Below, piece after piece: positions 9,257 through 19,742 of a stretch of 64,000 nt of DNA. The DNA lies in the NCBI GenBank assembly GCA_018136815.1, contig CM030933.1:2708144-2772143 (forward strand). Reading direction: 5' to 3'. This stretch comes from Isochrysis galbana (Eukaryota; Haptophyta; Isochrysidales; Isochrysidaceae). The position numbers and the translations under genes are program-made. How positions within the stretch are numbered: position 1 is the stretch's first letter; every line of letters starts with the position of its first letter. The notes under the pieces are model-generated. The model ran no database searches. It was not told where the DNA came from and worked only from the letters and a program-made list of their open reading frames with translations.

Positions 9257-11406
9257 ATGGGCTCGTCCGCCGGCTCCTCGAGCCGCGAGCTGCTGGCGGT
9301 GCAACACCCATGCCACGTGGAGGATGAGCAGCGCGCTCTGGCCATGTTAGGTGGGGTTGCCGAGATCGCTTCCGCCTTTGTCGATGGCAACATCCTCCAG
9401 TGCACCCTCCGGCCAGCCGATCCGCTCTCGCACCCACTCTACGGGGAGAGGATCAGCACGAGCGCGCTGCTGTTGCGCGTGCGCCGGCGACGAGGGGGGG
9501 CACCGCAGGCGCAAGTCGTTGGTCAGGTCGTGCAGAGCATCCGCTTCTCAGGCCTAGCCGATTTTCAGTACATCTCAAGCCCGACGTTAATCTCGGCTCT
9601 CTCACGGCCATGGGAGCAGCCGCAGACCGACCCCAACGTCGCGGCCGACCCGGCGCTCGAGCGCTTTTCCGTCTCGATCCCGCCGCCTGCTTTCTTTGCC
9701 TCGGACCTCCCATCCAACTTCCTGCCCAAGCGTTCCGGATTCACTCGCCGCAAGCCGCAGCGGAGCGGCGCGCTCGATGCGCCAGTGCCGCCACCAAAGA
9801 GGCGCCGCGCCCAGGGCTTGGGCCAGCGCATGCATTTTGGCACCTCGATCAACTTTGTGTCCGGCACAGCACCACGCGAGCCCCCTGAGGCAGTCAAACA
9901 GACAATTGATCCCGACGACAAGTTGTTCAAGCTGATGCTTGAGCGCTTCCAAAAAAGGCCCATCTGGTCACGTAGTGCACTCCGGGCATCGCTGCCACCT
10001 GATGCTATCCAGTCCGAGGACCACTTGCGCTTCCGCTTGCCTCAACTGGCGTACTACTTCTCCACTGGACCGTGTGTCTTGCCTCCATCTCCACTGCTCG
10101 TGGCTATTCGCGCACCCTCAGCTCCAGCTCAGCGGCTTGAATTCGGCGACCTCAACTTATTCGCCATCTGCCCTTGTGCGCAGGTGGCGGGCTTGCTGGA
10201 TCGTCTACGGCTACGACCCGCGCCGTTCGATCGACTCGCGAATCTACCAACTGCTAGACCTGCGGCTTCCTGCTGAGCTTGATAGCTTTGTGCCCCGGAA
10301 ATGCGAGAAGACCGACATCGGTGCACCACGGAGACTACGAGGACTTGGGCACTTGAAGGCACCTCATCGACGCCACACCGGCGGCGGCATGGGTGGCGAG
10401 GGCGCTGAGACTGCTGGTGGTAGGGTTGTGGGCGCCATAGCTGCGACGCGGGGCTCGGAAGGGGGCGCTGGACCCGCTTCAGCGGTCCTTCCCGACGATC
10501 GGCACCTGCCGCAACAACGGAGCGTCTACTTGCAAATGTGCGACTTGAAGGGTGAGGAGATCAAGGCCCTTGTGCATGAGGTGGGCATCCCCCCCCCCCC
10601 CTCTTCCGCCGCACAGTTGGTCTTGGGTCTTGTACATCCCCTCGCCGCTTTGCTGCGCGCTTAATGAATCCTGATCAGCGGACGTCCTACTCTTGCTCGT
10701 CCAAAGATCATCCAATACCAATCCTCACTTGCAGGCTCCGCCGCCGACCTCTTCTGTCTGCGACAAGCGCAACGGTTGGTACGACGAGGCCACCATTCAG
10801 CGCATGCGCAATGCTGTCAAAGACACCATGATTCGTATGGTGCGGGAACGCCCTCCCGGAGCAGTAGCGCCCGACAGTGTCGCTACCAGTGGCCATCTAG
10901 CAGCAGACGACCCGGATGCCGGGGAAGAGGCCGAGGCCGAGGCGGAACCGGCCGACGAAGAAGAGAGATTGGCGGCACGAGCGAATCTTGTCGCGACGGC
11001 GGCAGCAGAGGCGGCGGCGGCGGCTCGTTCGGTGGCAGCTGCAGCTGCGGTGGCGGCTGACATGGTAGCAACGGACGCCCTAGCTACAACGGACGGTGCT
11101 GTTGCAGGAATGGCGGCTGACATGACGAGAGAGGAGCTTGGGGGCGGGCTCGCGCTCGAGGCCTTTGGCATTTTTGGAGATGATGACGAGGACGAGCTTG
11201 AAGAAGATGGAGATAGGGCAGAGGACGACGAGTATGCCAGTGATGGGGAGGACGGCATGGAAATCGGGGCCGAGGTCGGTGGACAATCTGGCAATCCAAG
11301 TGGCGGTGTCGGAGCCGACTTCTCCGATGACGATGGCGATGATGAGGACGAGCTGCAATTCCGCGAAGAAGGAGAGGGTGAAGCTGAGGTTTGGGGTGAG
11401 GAGTAG
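9257..11406 (+). CDS. GTF3C5: General transcription factor IIIC subunit 5 (TFIIIC tau95-like)
   Basis: There are three exons, 9257-10071, 10184-10580 and 10735-11406, giving 627 residues. TFIIIC recruits TFIIIB and Pol III to internal tRNA and similar promoters, and this subunit pairs with the tau55/GTF3C6-like partner. Family hallmarks are in order: HPLYGERISTSALLLRVRRR (human HPVCANRFSTSSLLLRIRKR), SGLADFQY, IPPPAFF, RPIWSRSALRA, LPQLAYYFSTGP joined across intron 1 to WRACWIVYGYDPR, and IYQLLDLRLP. Next come RSVYLQMCDLKGEEIKALVHE and, after intron 2, CDKRNGWYDEAT. The C terminus is Ala-rich and then strongly acidic (DDDEDELEEDGD), as in animal homologues. Both introns are GT-AG and keep phase. 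The start was chosen after the CT tract because conservation begins at HPCHVEDEQRALAMLGGV. It is an intact gene. Confidence 0.93.
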
Positions 11407-12009
11407 AATTGATTCGCGGTCCGCCTTAGTCGATTGGTCGCTGCCTCTAGAGGAGCGGAAACTAGCGGTCTACACAATTACTAGTACTAGTACCATCCGC
11501 AACGCTTGCGTCTTGGCCCATAGGCGCGGACAATATTTCACCATTTCACCTAAACAACGACGACGAGAAGTGACTTTGTATGTTTGTGTGAAAGCTACCG
11601 TGTAAGCCGTCGCCTCCGTGGTGATCCATACTCAGGCTCTCAATACTGCTTGTGCAACTAAGTTTATACTTGGTTGACCCTACCTCCTACCTGTTGGCAT
11701 GGCGTTACGACGAGACTTGTATCTTGTATGGGAGAAGCAACTAAACATCACACAAAAGATGAATGGAAGCACATAGCTAGGTTATACACACTGCCACTGC
11801 TGAAACACACGGACAAACACCTACACTTCAAACATATATAACATATTACCCATAGCCCATGGGAAGATTGGGACTGGCACCAGAAATAGATTCGCAGATA
11901 GCAGCGTCCGACGGTATGTGTAGACTATGTCGCCACTAGCCCCAGCCCGAGAAGATTCGTGCCACCTAGCGTGGTGCCCGGCGACAAAAAAATTTCGAAA
12001 CCATAGATG
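11407..12009. other. Intergenic with solo F-type palindrome
   Basis: This is mostly unrecognised. At 11656-11680 it contains AACTAAGTTTATACTTGGTT followed by GACCC, identical to the 5' terminus of the F copy at 57171. Nothing of the F body follows, so it is either a solo 5' end or a natural target-like sequence. Confidence 0.5.
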
Positions 12010-12304
12010 CTACCATCACAATTGCACGCCTTGCCTTCTGTGACAATTGTCTCTTGCCCCGCGCATGGCGGTCTATTTTGGGAGATTGAGGCGGGCGCTC
12101 ACGGGAGGGAATCAGAGCGGTGATAGAAACGCGGATCTTCCGCGACGTCCGATCGCCCGCGATCGGCCGAAGAATGGCCTGGAGGTGGTGGCCATGCAAA
12201 ACCCAGAGCTCTCGTGAGCAGGGTGGGGTGTCACTAGTACTAGTACGGTCGCAAGCTGGTTCTTGCAGGGTCGCACACACACACTCGTATTAACCCATCC
12301 TGGC
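12010..12304 (-). mobile_element. LINE internal segment, minus orientation
   Basis: This is the reverse-complement counterpart of 6205-6480, with the same blocks in the same order and a frame reading CSRELWVLHGHHLQAIL. The 5' end of the next LINE copy begins directly at its edge (12305). This may mark an insertion next to, or into, the older copy. Confidence 0.55.
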
Positions 12305-12327
12305 AACTAAGTTTATACTTGGTCGCC

Positions 12328-13152
12328 ATGGAGCGCGCCGGCGCGACTCCCCTCTCTTTCGGGCCCCCCGCCGAGGGCGCCCCTCCAGTACCCATGGAGC
12401 AGTCGCTGGCGAAGCGACCGCGTCCACCCGCGGAGGCCGAGCAGGTGCGTGCGACTCGCGTCGCGCCACACGGCCCGTGGCCCCGGCCGCACCACCCTCA
12501 GCAGCCATGCTGGTCCCCCCCATGGGGGACAGCAGACTGCAGACAGCAGGACAGACACAGCAGACAAGACGCACAAAGCAACCATTGGGCATGCCTCATG
12601 GCAGAGGCTCCTCCCACCCTGGTGACGGTCGCGCCGCCCTGGCGGCGCGGCCCGAGACCGGGTGGCCCTTATGGGCACAACCAACACCCCACCCTGCATA
12701 CGTACTACAACAGAAGAATGTCACAACTGGAGCCCCAACACAACACAACCAGGGCCCCTCTGAAAGAGGGACTGGGAACCGACCACCAACAACCAGCCCG
12801 CCACCAAGCACCAAACTCATACTCATGGCCGACCCACATTTCCCTGACGCAGGAGCCAGCGTCAGATGGAGAGCAAGAGGGCGTAGACACAGACGCAAAT
12901 TTCGACCTCTCCTTCCACCAAGAGGGGGACTACACCTTTCTGGACACGACCGTCTACGCCGCGATAGTTGAACTGCTCCTCGAGCTAGAGGGAGTCGATC
13001 CAGAGCCAGACTTCTGGGCACGGTCCATCGCAGGCCCCTGGCACGTAGCCGTCAATGAAGACTGCGCACAACAATTCCAAGAAAGGTATGGCGAAACCAC
13101 CACCCTTCGCGTGAACCAGACCTCCGGGACGTGCACCACACGATGGGCTTAG
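12328..13152 (+). CDS. LINE ORF1 (gag-like) protein, truncated
   Basis: The frame starts MERAGATPLSFGPP and contains a basic KRPRPP stretch, which in related copies at 27785 and 37316 appears as TPLSPKRPR and could be a nuclear localisation signal. After a disordered Gln/Pro/His-rich middle, a compact domain appears at about residues 205-260: FLDTTVYAAIVELLLELEGV, then GPWHVAVNEDCAQQFQERYG. This resembles the RRM-like nucleic-acid-binding fold of LINE ORF1 proteins. The frame ends just after a deletion junction into ORF2. ORF1 proteins bind element RNA, and this copy is probably not functional. Confidence 0.6.
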   Translation: MERAGATPLSFGPPAEGAPPVPMEQSLAKRPRPPAEAEQVRATRVAPHGPWPRPHHPQQPCWSPPWGTADCRQQDRHSRQDAQSNHWACLMAEAPPTLVTVAPPWRRGPRPGGPYGHNQHPTLHTYYNRRMSQLEPQHNTTRAPLKEGLGTDHQQPARHQAPNSYSWPTHISLTQEPASDGEQEGVDTDANFDLSFHQEGDYTFLDTTVYAAIVELLLELEGVDPEPDFWARSIAGPWHVAVNEDCAQQFQERYGETTTLRVNQTSGTCTTRWA

Positions 13153-14078
13153 ACCCGAGCGTGGGCTACACAAGAATGGCGGCCACGATTCACACGCGAA
13201 TCGACAGAATATACCACAGCAAAGACACAGATGCCTTTCAATGGCAGAAACACGGGCCGAGCCCGGATCTATTCTCGGGAAGAGCCACGTCGGACCACCT
13301 CCCAGTCCTCGCAGCGTTCGAGACGCCGGGCTACAAGCCCGGACGCAGTTTCGACGCCCCGATAGACCTAGAGATTATACACGAAAAAGGAACGACGCGG
13401 ACGATAGAAATACTCTTGCAAAGGGCCATGCACAAAATGAACGAAGGGGAAGACCCGGAAACCGTGTGGGAGGACACTAAACACCACGTAGCCACACTCC
13501 TGAGGGAGGAAACGGCAGCCAGAGCGAAACCCACGATACAATCCGACCTAGAACTGAAAGCCGCGAGGTTGAATATCCAGCTCGCGAAGCAAGGGCCGAA
13601 CGGGAAGCTAACAGAGGAACTAGCACAAGTCCAGAGAGAGATAGCGGAAATCCGCAGCAGGATCCCATTAAAGGACCGACCACTACACCGCCAGCTCCGA
13701 CAGGAAGACCTGCACTCCAAAGAATTCTTCGCGCAACTAAAGACCCGTAGGTGGAAGGCCAACATCACCGAGATATTTCGGACCAAGAATTGGGACCAGC
13801 CCGCACACTCGGAACACGAGACCGCGGTCTCCGACCACGACATCAGGAGAGAGTTCCGTAGATACTACGTTTGGCTGTACTCACCCAAGGAAGCCCAAAG
13901 AGTCCCGGACCTAGAGGCCGCACTGTCGGACCGCCCTCTCAGCGACCTAGACAAGTGCCGCATGGAAGGCCGCATTGGCGTGGAAGAGACAATACAGGCC
14001 ATCCGGAGCATAGGCCCCGGCAAAAGCGCAGGCACCTATTCACAGGTAACAGGTCTGGTAGGCCTCTTGACCTCTTAA
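13110..14078 (+). pseudogene. LINE ORF2 fragment: endonuclease C terminus plus pre-RT linker
   Basis: The frame shows RIDRIYHSKD and, about 30 residues later, ATSDHLPVLAAF. These are the C-terminal motifs of APE-like endonuclease/exonuclease/phosphatase domains (SDH as the catalytic end). A helical linker of roughly 200 residues follows (LREETAARAKPTIQSDLELK, later HRQLRQEDLHSKEFFAQLKT). It reaches RIGVEETIQAIRSIGPGKSAG, the start of an RT domain, where it is cut off. The catalytic RT core is absent. Confidence 0.8.
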
Positions 14079-14359
14079 TAGAACCTATTAGAAGCCTATT
14101 GTCCCATCTGGGCATTCACTCCCACGATAGCGGGCCCCTAGCGGCTCAGGTGACGGCTCCCTCGCAATGTGTGGTGCTGGGCACGAGTTCGAACCCCAAG
14201 TGGACCAATTTTCTACAAAAGGCCTGCCCGGACCCCACACCCAAAACCGGGCCCTGGGTAGTGTGTAGTGTACCAGGGCCGCACCCCCGACACCGACACC
14301 GAAGACAAAGGAATGAGGGGGGGAAGGCAAGGGGGCGGAGAAAAGGGAGATAAGGGCGA

Positions 14360-15604
14360 CCTAGTTGGGCTGTCAGTCCGTAAGCTTACGGTGGTTTTGA
14401 CCTTACACTTACATCAGTACTTACATCAGTACTAATATCATATAAACCTTTTAATAGTCTCACCGCGCACGCAGCCGTGGACCCTCTACTTTCTACTCAC
14501 GTAGGAAAACTTTCTACACCCCCACGCTCCCAGCCCTTCTCCCCCCGCCATCAGGCGGCTCCCCCCGTGCACTACTAGGGGGATTGGGGTGAAGGGCTTA
14601 GATATGGTCCGGTGGCCCGCGCCTCCCCCCGGTGATCTGTTCCCTCTCTTCCTCCTGTGTCTCCGAGTGGGCGGCGACCTCAGTCCCGACTTATCCTGTA
14701 AACAGGTGCGGGACTTACCTATTTTTCGGTGGGCGGAGCTCCGCTCCGCCCACCCCCTTCTCCGCGCTCTCTCTCCCCTCTCCTGCGGCACGCGCGATGG
14801 CGCGCCTGCGGCAGGCCTGCAGCTGCCCATTGGCGACCCTGGAGGCTCATGGAGGCCAGCTCAGGGGGCAGAGGAGGCTGGGGCTGGGCCCTGGCCTCCC
14901 CTGCCTCTCCCTCGCTGGCGCTCCTGAGCCTCAGGGGCCCCCACGCTGCACCTGTCTGCCTGTCGAACAGGGGGGGAGGAGGGGTTGGAGCAATGGGCTG
15001 GCCACGCCGGGCCAGGATGCGCGAATCAGGCGAGCCTGTCAGTGGGAGAGAGGGTCAGCAGGGCAGTGGCCTCCTGGCAAGCCATCAGGCGTGCCAGGAG
15101 GATGGGTGGTTCCTCCCCCATGGCGGGGGAGGAGTGGAGAGAGAGGGGGGCTCGTGCCCCCCCATGGGCGAACTAAGTATAAACTTAGTTGACATCAGTA
15201 CTAATATCAGCTTACACCCCTATTATAACTTCTAGTATCGCTATTATTATACTTGTACATACTGGGGGGTGTTCAGCGTGCAGCGCGTGGCGCGTGCGCA
15301 AAGGGGAGGGCAGCGCAAATAAACACAGAGCACGAGTTGGCAGGTGCATGTGAAGAGGCCAAGAGTCCAAGGTGGTGGGGTGGTGGGTGGTGGGGGGTGG
15401 GCAGCTAGCAGGAGAGATAGGCGGGGGGAGGGAGCGGGCTGGCGCGCCTCTGCGCTTGTTCGCGGGGGCTCGTTCCCGCTCCGGAGTTTTGTTTTCAGTT
15501 TTATTTTTGAACTGGCAGCCTAGGAACTAACATCAGTATATCAGCTCCTGGGGAGCTAATACTAATGCATCAATACTAATATCAGTACTTACAGCCCAAC
15601 TAGG
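14360..15604 (+). mobile_element. TIR element with 8 bp TSD, carrying a nested retroposon
   Basis: The termini are CCTAGTTGGGCTGT at 14360 and its inverted partner ACAGCCCAACTAGG ending at 15604. They are flanked by the exact 8-base duplication AAGGGCGA at 14352-14359 and 15605-15612. Near the left end is the palindrome CCGTAAGCTTACGG. Without the nested retroposon and one copy of its duplication the element would be about 476 bp and without coding capacity, i.e. a MITE. An 8 bp duplication is typical of hAT elements, although the TIR does not show the usual TAGGG start, so the superfamily is open. A copy of the left end occurs at 57646. Confidence 0.75.
14441..15191 (-). mobile_element. Family F retroposon, full-length copy 1
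   Basis: The 751 bp element lies in minus orientation inside the 14360-15604 element, flanked by exact 18-base duplications ACATCAGTACTAATATCA at 14423-14440 and 15192-15209. Its 5' end is the palindrome AACTAAGTTTATACTTAGTT (15190-15171), five bases before an ATG at 15165. Its 3' end is ACTATTAAAAGGTTTATA. The body is G/C-rich with no RT. Long duplications point to target-primed reverse transcription by a LINE supplied in trans. Confidence 0.85.
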
Positions 15605-16314
15605 AAGGGCGATGGCTGATGTGCAGTAGCAGTAGTATGCGCTGTCTAGCGGTAGGTGTGTAGCCCTGAACCTTCAGATCTTTTTTTTATCATTCACTCC
15701 CACCCCCCTTTCTCACGCCCGAGGCCCTTGGTCGAGGCAGTGTGCGCGACCTGCGACATCGCGACGTCTCCTTCCCCCTGGCCCCCGGGACTCCGCGAGA
15801 AGGAAAAGGAGACGGGGGACGGGGGACGGGGATGTGGCAGGCTAGGACGTAGGACGGGTAGATAGGAGTAACATCAGCACTCTGCCTCACGTCACACGTC
15901 ACGCCGTGCAAGTAACAAGTAACGATTAGCGATTAGTTTGTTAAGATTTTTTTACGTGGATTCGACACAACGGCAACGGAAACTACTTATCGGCATATCG
16001 ATATCGACATCGCATATCCGCATATCCGATATCATATATCATATATCATTCATAATATCGCATATCGCATATCGGATATGGATATCGGCTATCGGCTACA
16101 CCCTTCATAAGCTCAGCATGGGGCAAGACTGAAGACTGTCTCATGGGCGATGACCGCGCTCGCCAATTCGACCTCCCCTTACATCGACTTACTCAGGAAA
16201 ACAGCGAAATCTCCTCAGTCCGCCCCGGAGGAAGGAGGTCAGGACCCCGATGCCCACCCATACATCATACATAGAATAACTGGATTCATTAAACACTTTG
16301 TGTGCGATACTGTC
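15605..16314. repeat. Intergenic repeats: family H copy and GATATC-rich palindromic tract
   Basis: Bases 15800-15960 share an ordered series of blocks with 19950-20170: GGGGATGTGG, TAGGAGTA, TCTGCCTCACG, CCGTGCAAGTA, TTAAGATTTTTT, and the ACGTG/CGGCACAAC or CGACACAAC end. This is family H, in direct orientation. Bases 15990-16100 are an irregular run of ATATCG, GATATC and CATATC words, highly self-complementary. No gene is visible up to the 5S rRNA start. Confidence 0.5.
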
Positions 16315-16431
16315 ACATGCGGCCATTTCACCCTGGGTCACCGCTTCCCATCCGAACAGCGCAGTTAAGCAGGGTCGAGCCTAGGTAGTACTGCGGTGGG
16401 GGACCACGCGGGAAGGCTAGGTGCTGCATGT
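16315..16431 (+). rRNA. 5S ribosomal RNA
   Basis: The 117-base sequence begins ACATGCGGCCATTTCACCC and ends GGTGCTGCATGT. Its first nine bases pair with its last nine to form helix I. The universal segments are present: TCCCATCCGAACAGCGCAGT, then TAAGCAGGGTCGAGCC, then AGGTAGTACTGCGGTGGG and GGACCACGCGGGAA. The TAAGCAGGGTCGAGCC region also contains the box C and intermediate-element promoter that TFIIIA reads in Pol III 5S genes. A T run follows immediately. The gene looks complete and possibly functional. It is a single dispersed copy, not part of an rDNA unit. Confidence 0.9.
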
Positions 16432-16436
16432 TTTTT
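16431..16436 (+). terminator. Pol III T-run terminator of the 5S gene
   Basis: Six consecutive T residues lie directly at the 3' end of the 5S sequence, as expected for Pol III termination. Confidence 0.8.
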
Positions 16437-16617
16437 CTCTTTCCTTTTGCTCAACTTGTACTGCGGTACGCGGGAAGGCTAGGTGCTGCATGTTTTTCTC
16501 TCTTCCCTTTTGCTCAACTTGTACTGCGGTACGCGGGAAGGCTAGGTGTTGCATGCTTTTTCTCTTTCCTTTTGCTCAACTTGCAACTTGTACTGCGGTG
16601 GGGGACCACGCGGGAAG
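16437..16617 (+). repeat. Tandem truncated copies of the 5S rRNA 3' end
   Basis: Three further copies of the 5S 3' end (GTACTGCGGT...GGGAAGGCTAGGTG) start near 16458, 16521 and 16590. They are separated by a T-rich spacer ending TTTTGCTCAACTT. The first two share an 8-base deletion of the GTGGGGGACCAC stretch. The last retains that stretch but stops after CGGGAAG. The unit is about 63-69 bases. None contains a full internal promoter. Confidence 0.8.
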
Positions 16618-18023
16618 AACGAGCCTCAGCCGGAGATCATCAACCCCTGCCGTAGACCATAAACAGCTACACACTGTACATTGTCATTGCCAACGTTGTA
16701 TTTGTCAATGCGATTGTTGATTGTCTAGGAGCAAGTAATGGCACTCACACTCACTCTCATAAACATAGGGGATAGGCTACTACTACTACTACACTACACA
16801 CTACTACTACAGCTGCTTGGCGCCCCACACTTTGGCCACCGCCATCTCCTCCGTCTTCCGCCTGCGGCTTCGCACCTGCGCTCGCATCTCCGCCTCCGCC
16901 TCTTCTTCTTCTTCAGCCAAGGCGGCATGGCTCGACTCGTAAGTGACGCGGAGCCGCGCCATCTTGCGCGCTCTTATCACCTGCGCGAAATACAATCGGC
17001 TCCGTCGTACAACGCGCACTCCGTCGATTGTTCCGTTCTCAGCCTGCTCTATTCTCGTCCGACTCTCTTCCGGCTGCCGCGTCCCGTTTCTTTCAGACGG
17101 CTCGCACGTTGGTCGCCGCGTCTCCGTCCATTCCGGTCACTCGTCACTCGCAGTCTCGTTTCCGTTTCCGCTGTCGTTCCGCTTTGCCAGTTTTCAGCGC
17201 GCCTGACTTTGGTTCCGGCCGCTGAAGATTTGCTCGTTCATCTCGCGCGCACCCGTCCTTCCTTGAGGGAGGGCGAGGCCCTCTCGTATGTCATTGATCT
17301 CGCTTTCCAACGTGCCGCTGCCCACTGCCCACGGCCCACGGTGCCGCGTACGTTATGCCGAAAGATATCGCCGAGGCGGCACAGCTCGTTCTTCGCCCTG
17401 CTGGTCAACCGCCTGAGTCTCCGGCTCAGGTGCTGCCCATTCACTTCGACGAAATGTGTGCCACGCTCGGCGACATTAGGCGTGACGTCGAGACCGTGCA
17501 GGCCGACGGCATCTCGTGTCCTCGTGTCTTGGTTATCGGCGAGACGAGTGGAGTGCCACGCGCAGGGGAAGGGGTGGGGGTCCCTGACCGACGCCATTGC
17601 CCTTCGTGGGGCGGGAGGGGGTCGTTCGGAGGGGGGAGGGACTTGGCGGGGCAGGTAGGGGGGAACCTTGCGGAATCCTTGGACACCCAGGGGAGGTGGG
17701 AAATAGTGGTTAAAATGAGTGAGTGACCGAGCTAGCCGTTAGCCGAGGCCGGAGAAGCACCAATGGAGTTGCCCTCTTCTCCCATCAGCGGTGGCGAAGT
17801 TTCGACTACCTGTATGTAAGTAATCTGCATGAACTATTAAATTTGGAATTTGGTAAGTAATCTGCATGAAGATTGAATTTGAACTACTCCCATCCAAGAA
17901 ATTCACAAGAAAAAACGTCGACGGGCCATACTAGGTGATACTCGGAGAAGGGTTCTCTACTTTTAAAGCTCATTCATTGGTCGAGAAGTTTGGTTCGCTC
18001 GCTCGCTCGTGGCTGAGCCGAGG
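16618..18023. other. Intergenic with possible retroelement ORF remnant
   Basis: No intact gene is recognised. A plausible frame at 17355-17560 reads MPKDIAEAAQLVLRPAGQ and later IHFDEMCATLGDIRRDVETV. It runs into GGGGGTCCCTGACCGACGCC (about 17576), which matches 6472-6515 in the LINE-derived region. An ORF1-type retroelement remnant is the likeliest reading. The stretch 16740-16930 is CT-rich. Confidence 0.3.
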
Positions 18024-19105
18024 ATGCTCGATCTCAGCGGAGGCTCGGCTCGGCTCCTTACGTCGGCTCTGCCGGCGGGGATGTGCGCTTCGGTATCCGG
18101 CGAGGTGTACGGCTTGGAGATCTCTCGTCTAGCGCTGGTCAAGGCGTTCCATCCCTCGGGCTCCGCCGACAGTCTTGCTCCAGTCGCAAGTGGCCTCGAC
18201 TGGCTGTGTGAGCTGGGCAGCTGTGCTAGCCTCCCGGGGCACACCGCGGCGACCACGCTTCGCCAAGCGGTCGAGATGGCACGTGGACCGCTCTCGGCCC
18301 GGGTCGCATCCCACGCGCCCACTGGGCAGGCCACCGCAGAGCCCGCATCCGATGGCGGCTTCCATGGCTGCTCGTCACCATCTCCGCAGCTCCAATCCTT
18401 CCTCACCAGTCTCGAGGAGAGGACAGGGCGTGAATGGATGAATGCCGACGTATATCTGACGACGAATGACAAGCCATCCGCTTCACTTGGTTGGCATATA
18501 GATGATGTGGACGTGCTTTTGGTGCTGCTCAATGGAAGAAAGCGGTGAGTGGCACATATTCCGGTAACATGTGGCGGATGCTCAGGTACTGACTACTGTG
18601 AGAAAGCCTCTATGCGATGAGGTTCAATCGCACTTGTGCGGATCAACGCAAGAGACGCCTTGATAATTCCTTGAAGTAATGTTGATCAACAGTTCCTGAC
18701 GCGTCCCACAGGTTCCGTGTCGCTGGGCAAGCCGCTGGTTCAGAGATCATTGTGGACAGAGATATGCAACCTGGCGACGCCATATACATTCCAGCCTTAA
18801 CTTTTCACACTGGCGGCTGCGATGACGTCTCCGACGATTCCATGCTGCTTTCACTTGCTTTACCACCTTGCATTGGGAGTGAGGCTGCCAGAGACGGAGT
18901 GCTCGCATGGCGCGCAGCGCGATCGGCCGCGATTTCCCGGATACCTTCAAGCGGCGCGAATAGCTGGCTGTGGGCAAGCACCGAGGAGGGGTCCAGGTGG
19001 ATGGCACGAATCATCGGTCAAAACCCCGACTGGCAGCGCTTCTGTATTGAATCACAACAGGTGGGCAGGAACGCAGATGAGAGCCGCGTTGCGGCTACTG
19101 CATAG
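18024..19105 (+). CDS. JmjC/cupin-type 2-oxoglutarate-Fe(II) oxygenase
   Basis: There are two exons, 18024-18544 and 18712-19105 (GT-AG intron, codon R split 2+1), giving 304 residues. Around the junction it reads LGWHIDDVDVLLVLLNGRKR then FRV, followed by MQPGDAIYIPALTFHTGG. HxD (HID) plus the distal His in FHTGG form the iron-binding triad of the double-stranded beta-helix. NGRKR..(F/W)RV and PGD.(I/L)YIP are typical of the ribosomal-oxygenase/cupin-4 group (NO66, MINA53, bacterial RoxA). Those enzymes hydroxylate ribosomal protein residues, and substrate here is inferred. The protein is shorter than NO66/MINA53 and no C-terminal winged helix is evident. A further exon after a possible donor at CAACAG/GTGGGC (about 19060) cannot be excluded. 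The first ATG in the conserved frame was used. Confidence 0.75.
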
Positions 19106-19280
19106 GTTGGGAAAGGTCATCAGGGATGAAGCTACTTGTCCGAGCTTAGTGAGCGATCGCGAGGCTTTGCGAACGATTGTGAATGCTATCGCAAGGCTTT
19201 CTTTCTTGTGCCATTGCATGTGTCGGAAGCGTGGACGGTCACCGTAATGCTGCCGATACACGGGAGTACGAGGGGCAGCA
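19106..19280. other. Intergenic, 3' flank
   Basis: Nothing is recognised. This is the probable 3' UTR of the oxygenase gene. Confidence 0.35.
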
Positions 19281-19742
19281 TCACAGACTGAGAGTACGAG
19301 GGGTTCCCTCTAGGTAGTAGTAGACTGCAGAACCTTCAAGCGTTTCTTTTTCAGAGGGAACTGTCTGTTCTTTCTTCAAGTAGAACTGCCTGGGATTCGT
19401 CCCTAGGTTCTGGTTGCAAACGTTGGCGGCCCCGAAATCCTTCCACGCATCCAAAAAATCTGTAGACAGAATACTATGGACTATGGCGACAAACGCACGC
19501 ACCGGGAAGGCACTAAAATCTAAAAGTGGATTAAGGCGATTAAATGCATTAAATACCCGGATCTCCCGCTAAAGGGCGATGCAGACGCAGAGCCTCAACT
19601 AGAGCTTGGCCTACTAGACTGGGACAACCATAGAAAAGCCCTTCAGGCAAAATGGATGCTAAACTACCTCGACGCGAGGCAAGCGCAATTCAAGCAAGTA
19701 CTAGACGCCTGGCGCCTGGTTCTCCGGTTGCCCTGGCGTTGA
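19281..19742. mobile_element. LINE ORF2 3' region split by an inversion
   Basis: Two divergent coding pieces come from consecutive parts of one LINE ORF2. On the plus strand, 19524-19742 reads LGLLDWDNHRKALQAKWMLN and YLDARQAQFKQVLDAW. On the minus strand, 19502-19281 reads FLDAWKDFGAANVCNQNLG and TNPRQFYLKK. The first ends and the second begins at the same LDAW motif, so they are neighbours in the parent protein but now point away from each other. The motifs match the region after the RT core of APE-type LINEs. This layout is the one expected of twin-priming 5' inversion. Confidence 0.65.

Larger units (their letters stand above)
12305..14351 (+). mobile_element. Internally deleted LINE retrotransposon
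   Basis: The 5' end is AACTAAGTTTATACTTGGT followed by CGCC and the ATG of ORF1. ORF1 is followed without an intergenic spacer by the last third of an APE-type endonuclease and the linker toward reverse transcriptase. It then breaks off at the RT entry motif GKSAG near 14032 and passes into what appears to be 3' UTR. Most of the endonuclease and nearly all of the RT are missing. The exact 3' boundary is not certain because the 8 bp-duplication element starts at 14360. No target-site duplication was identified. Confidence 0.65.

Noticed and set aside
14160-14215. tRNA-like T-arm (GAGTTCGAACCCC)
   Set aside because: No matching acceptor stem, D-arm or anticodon arm can be drawn around it.
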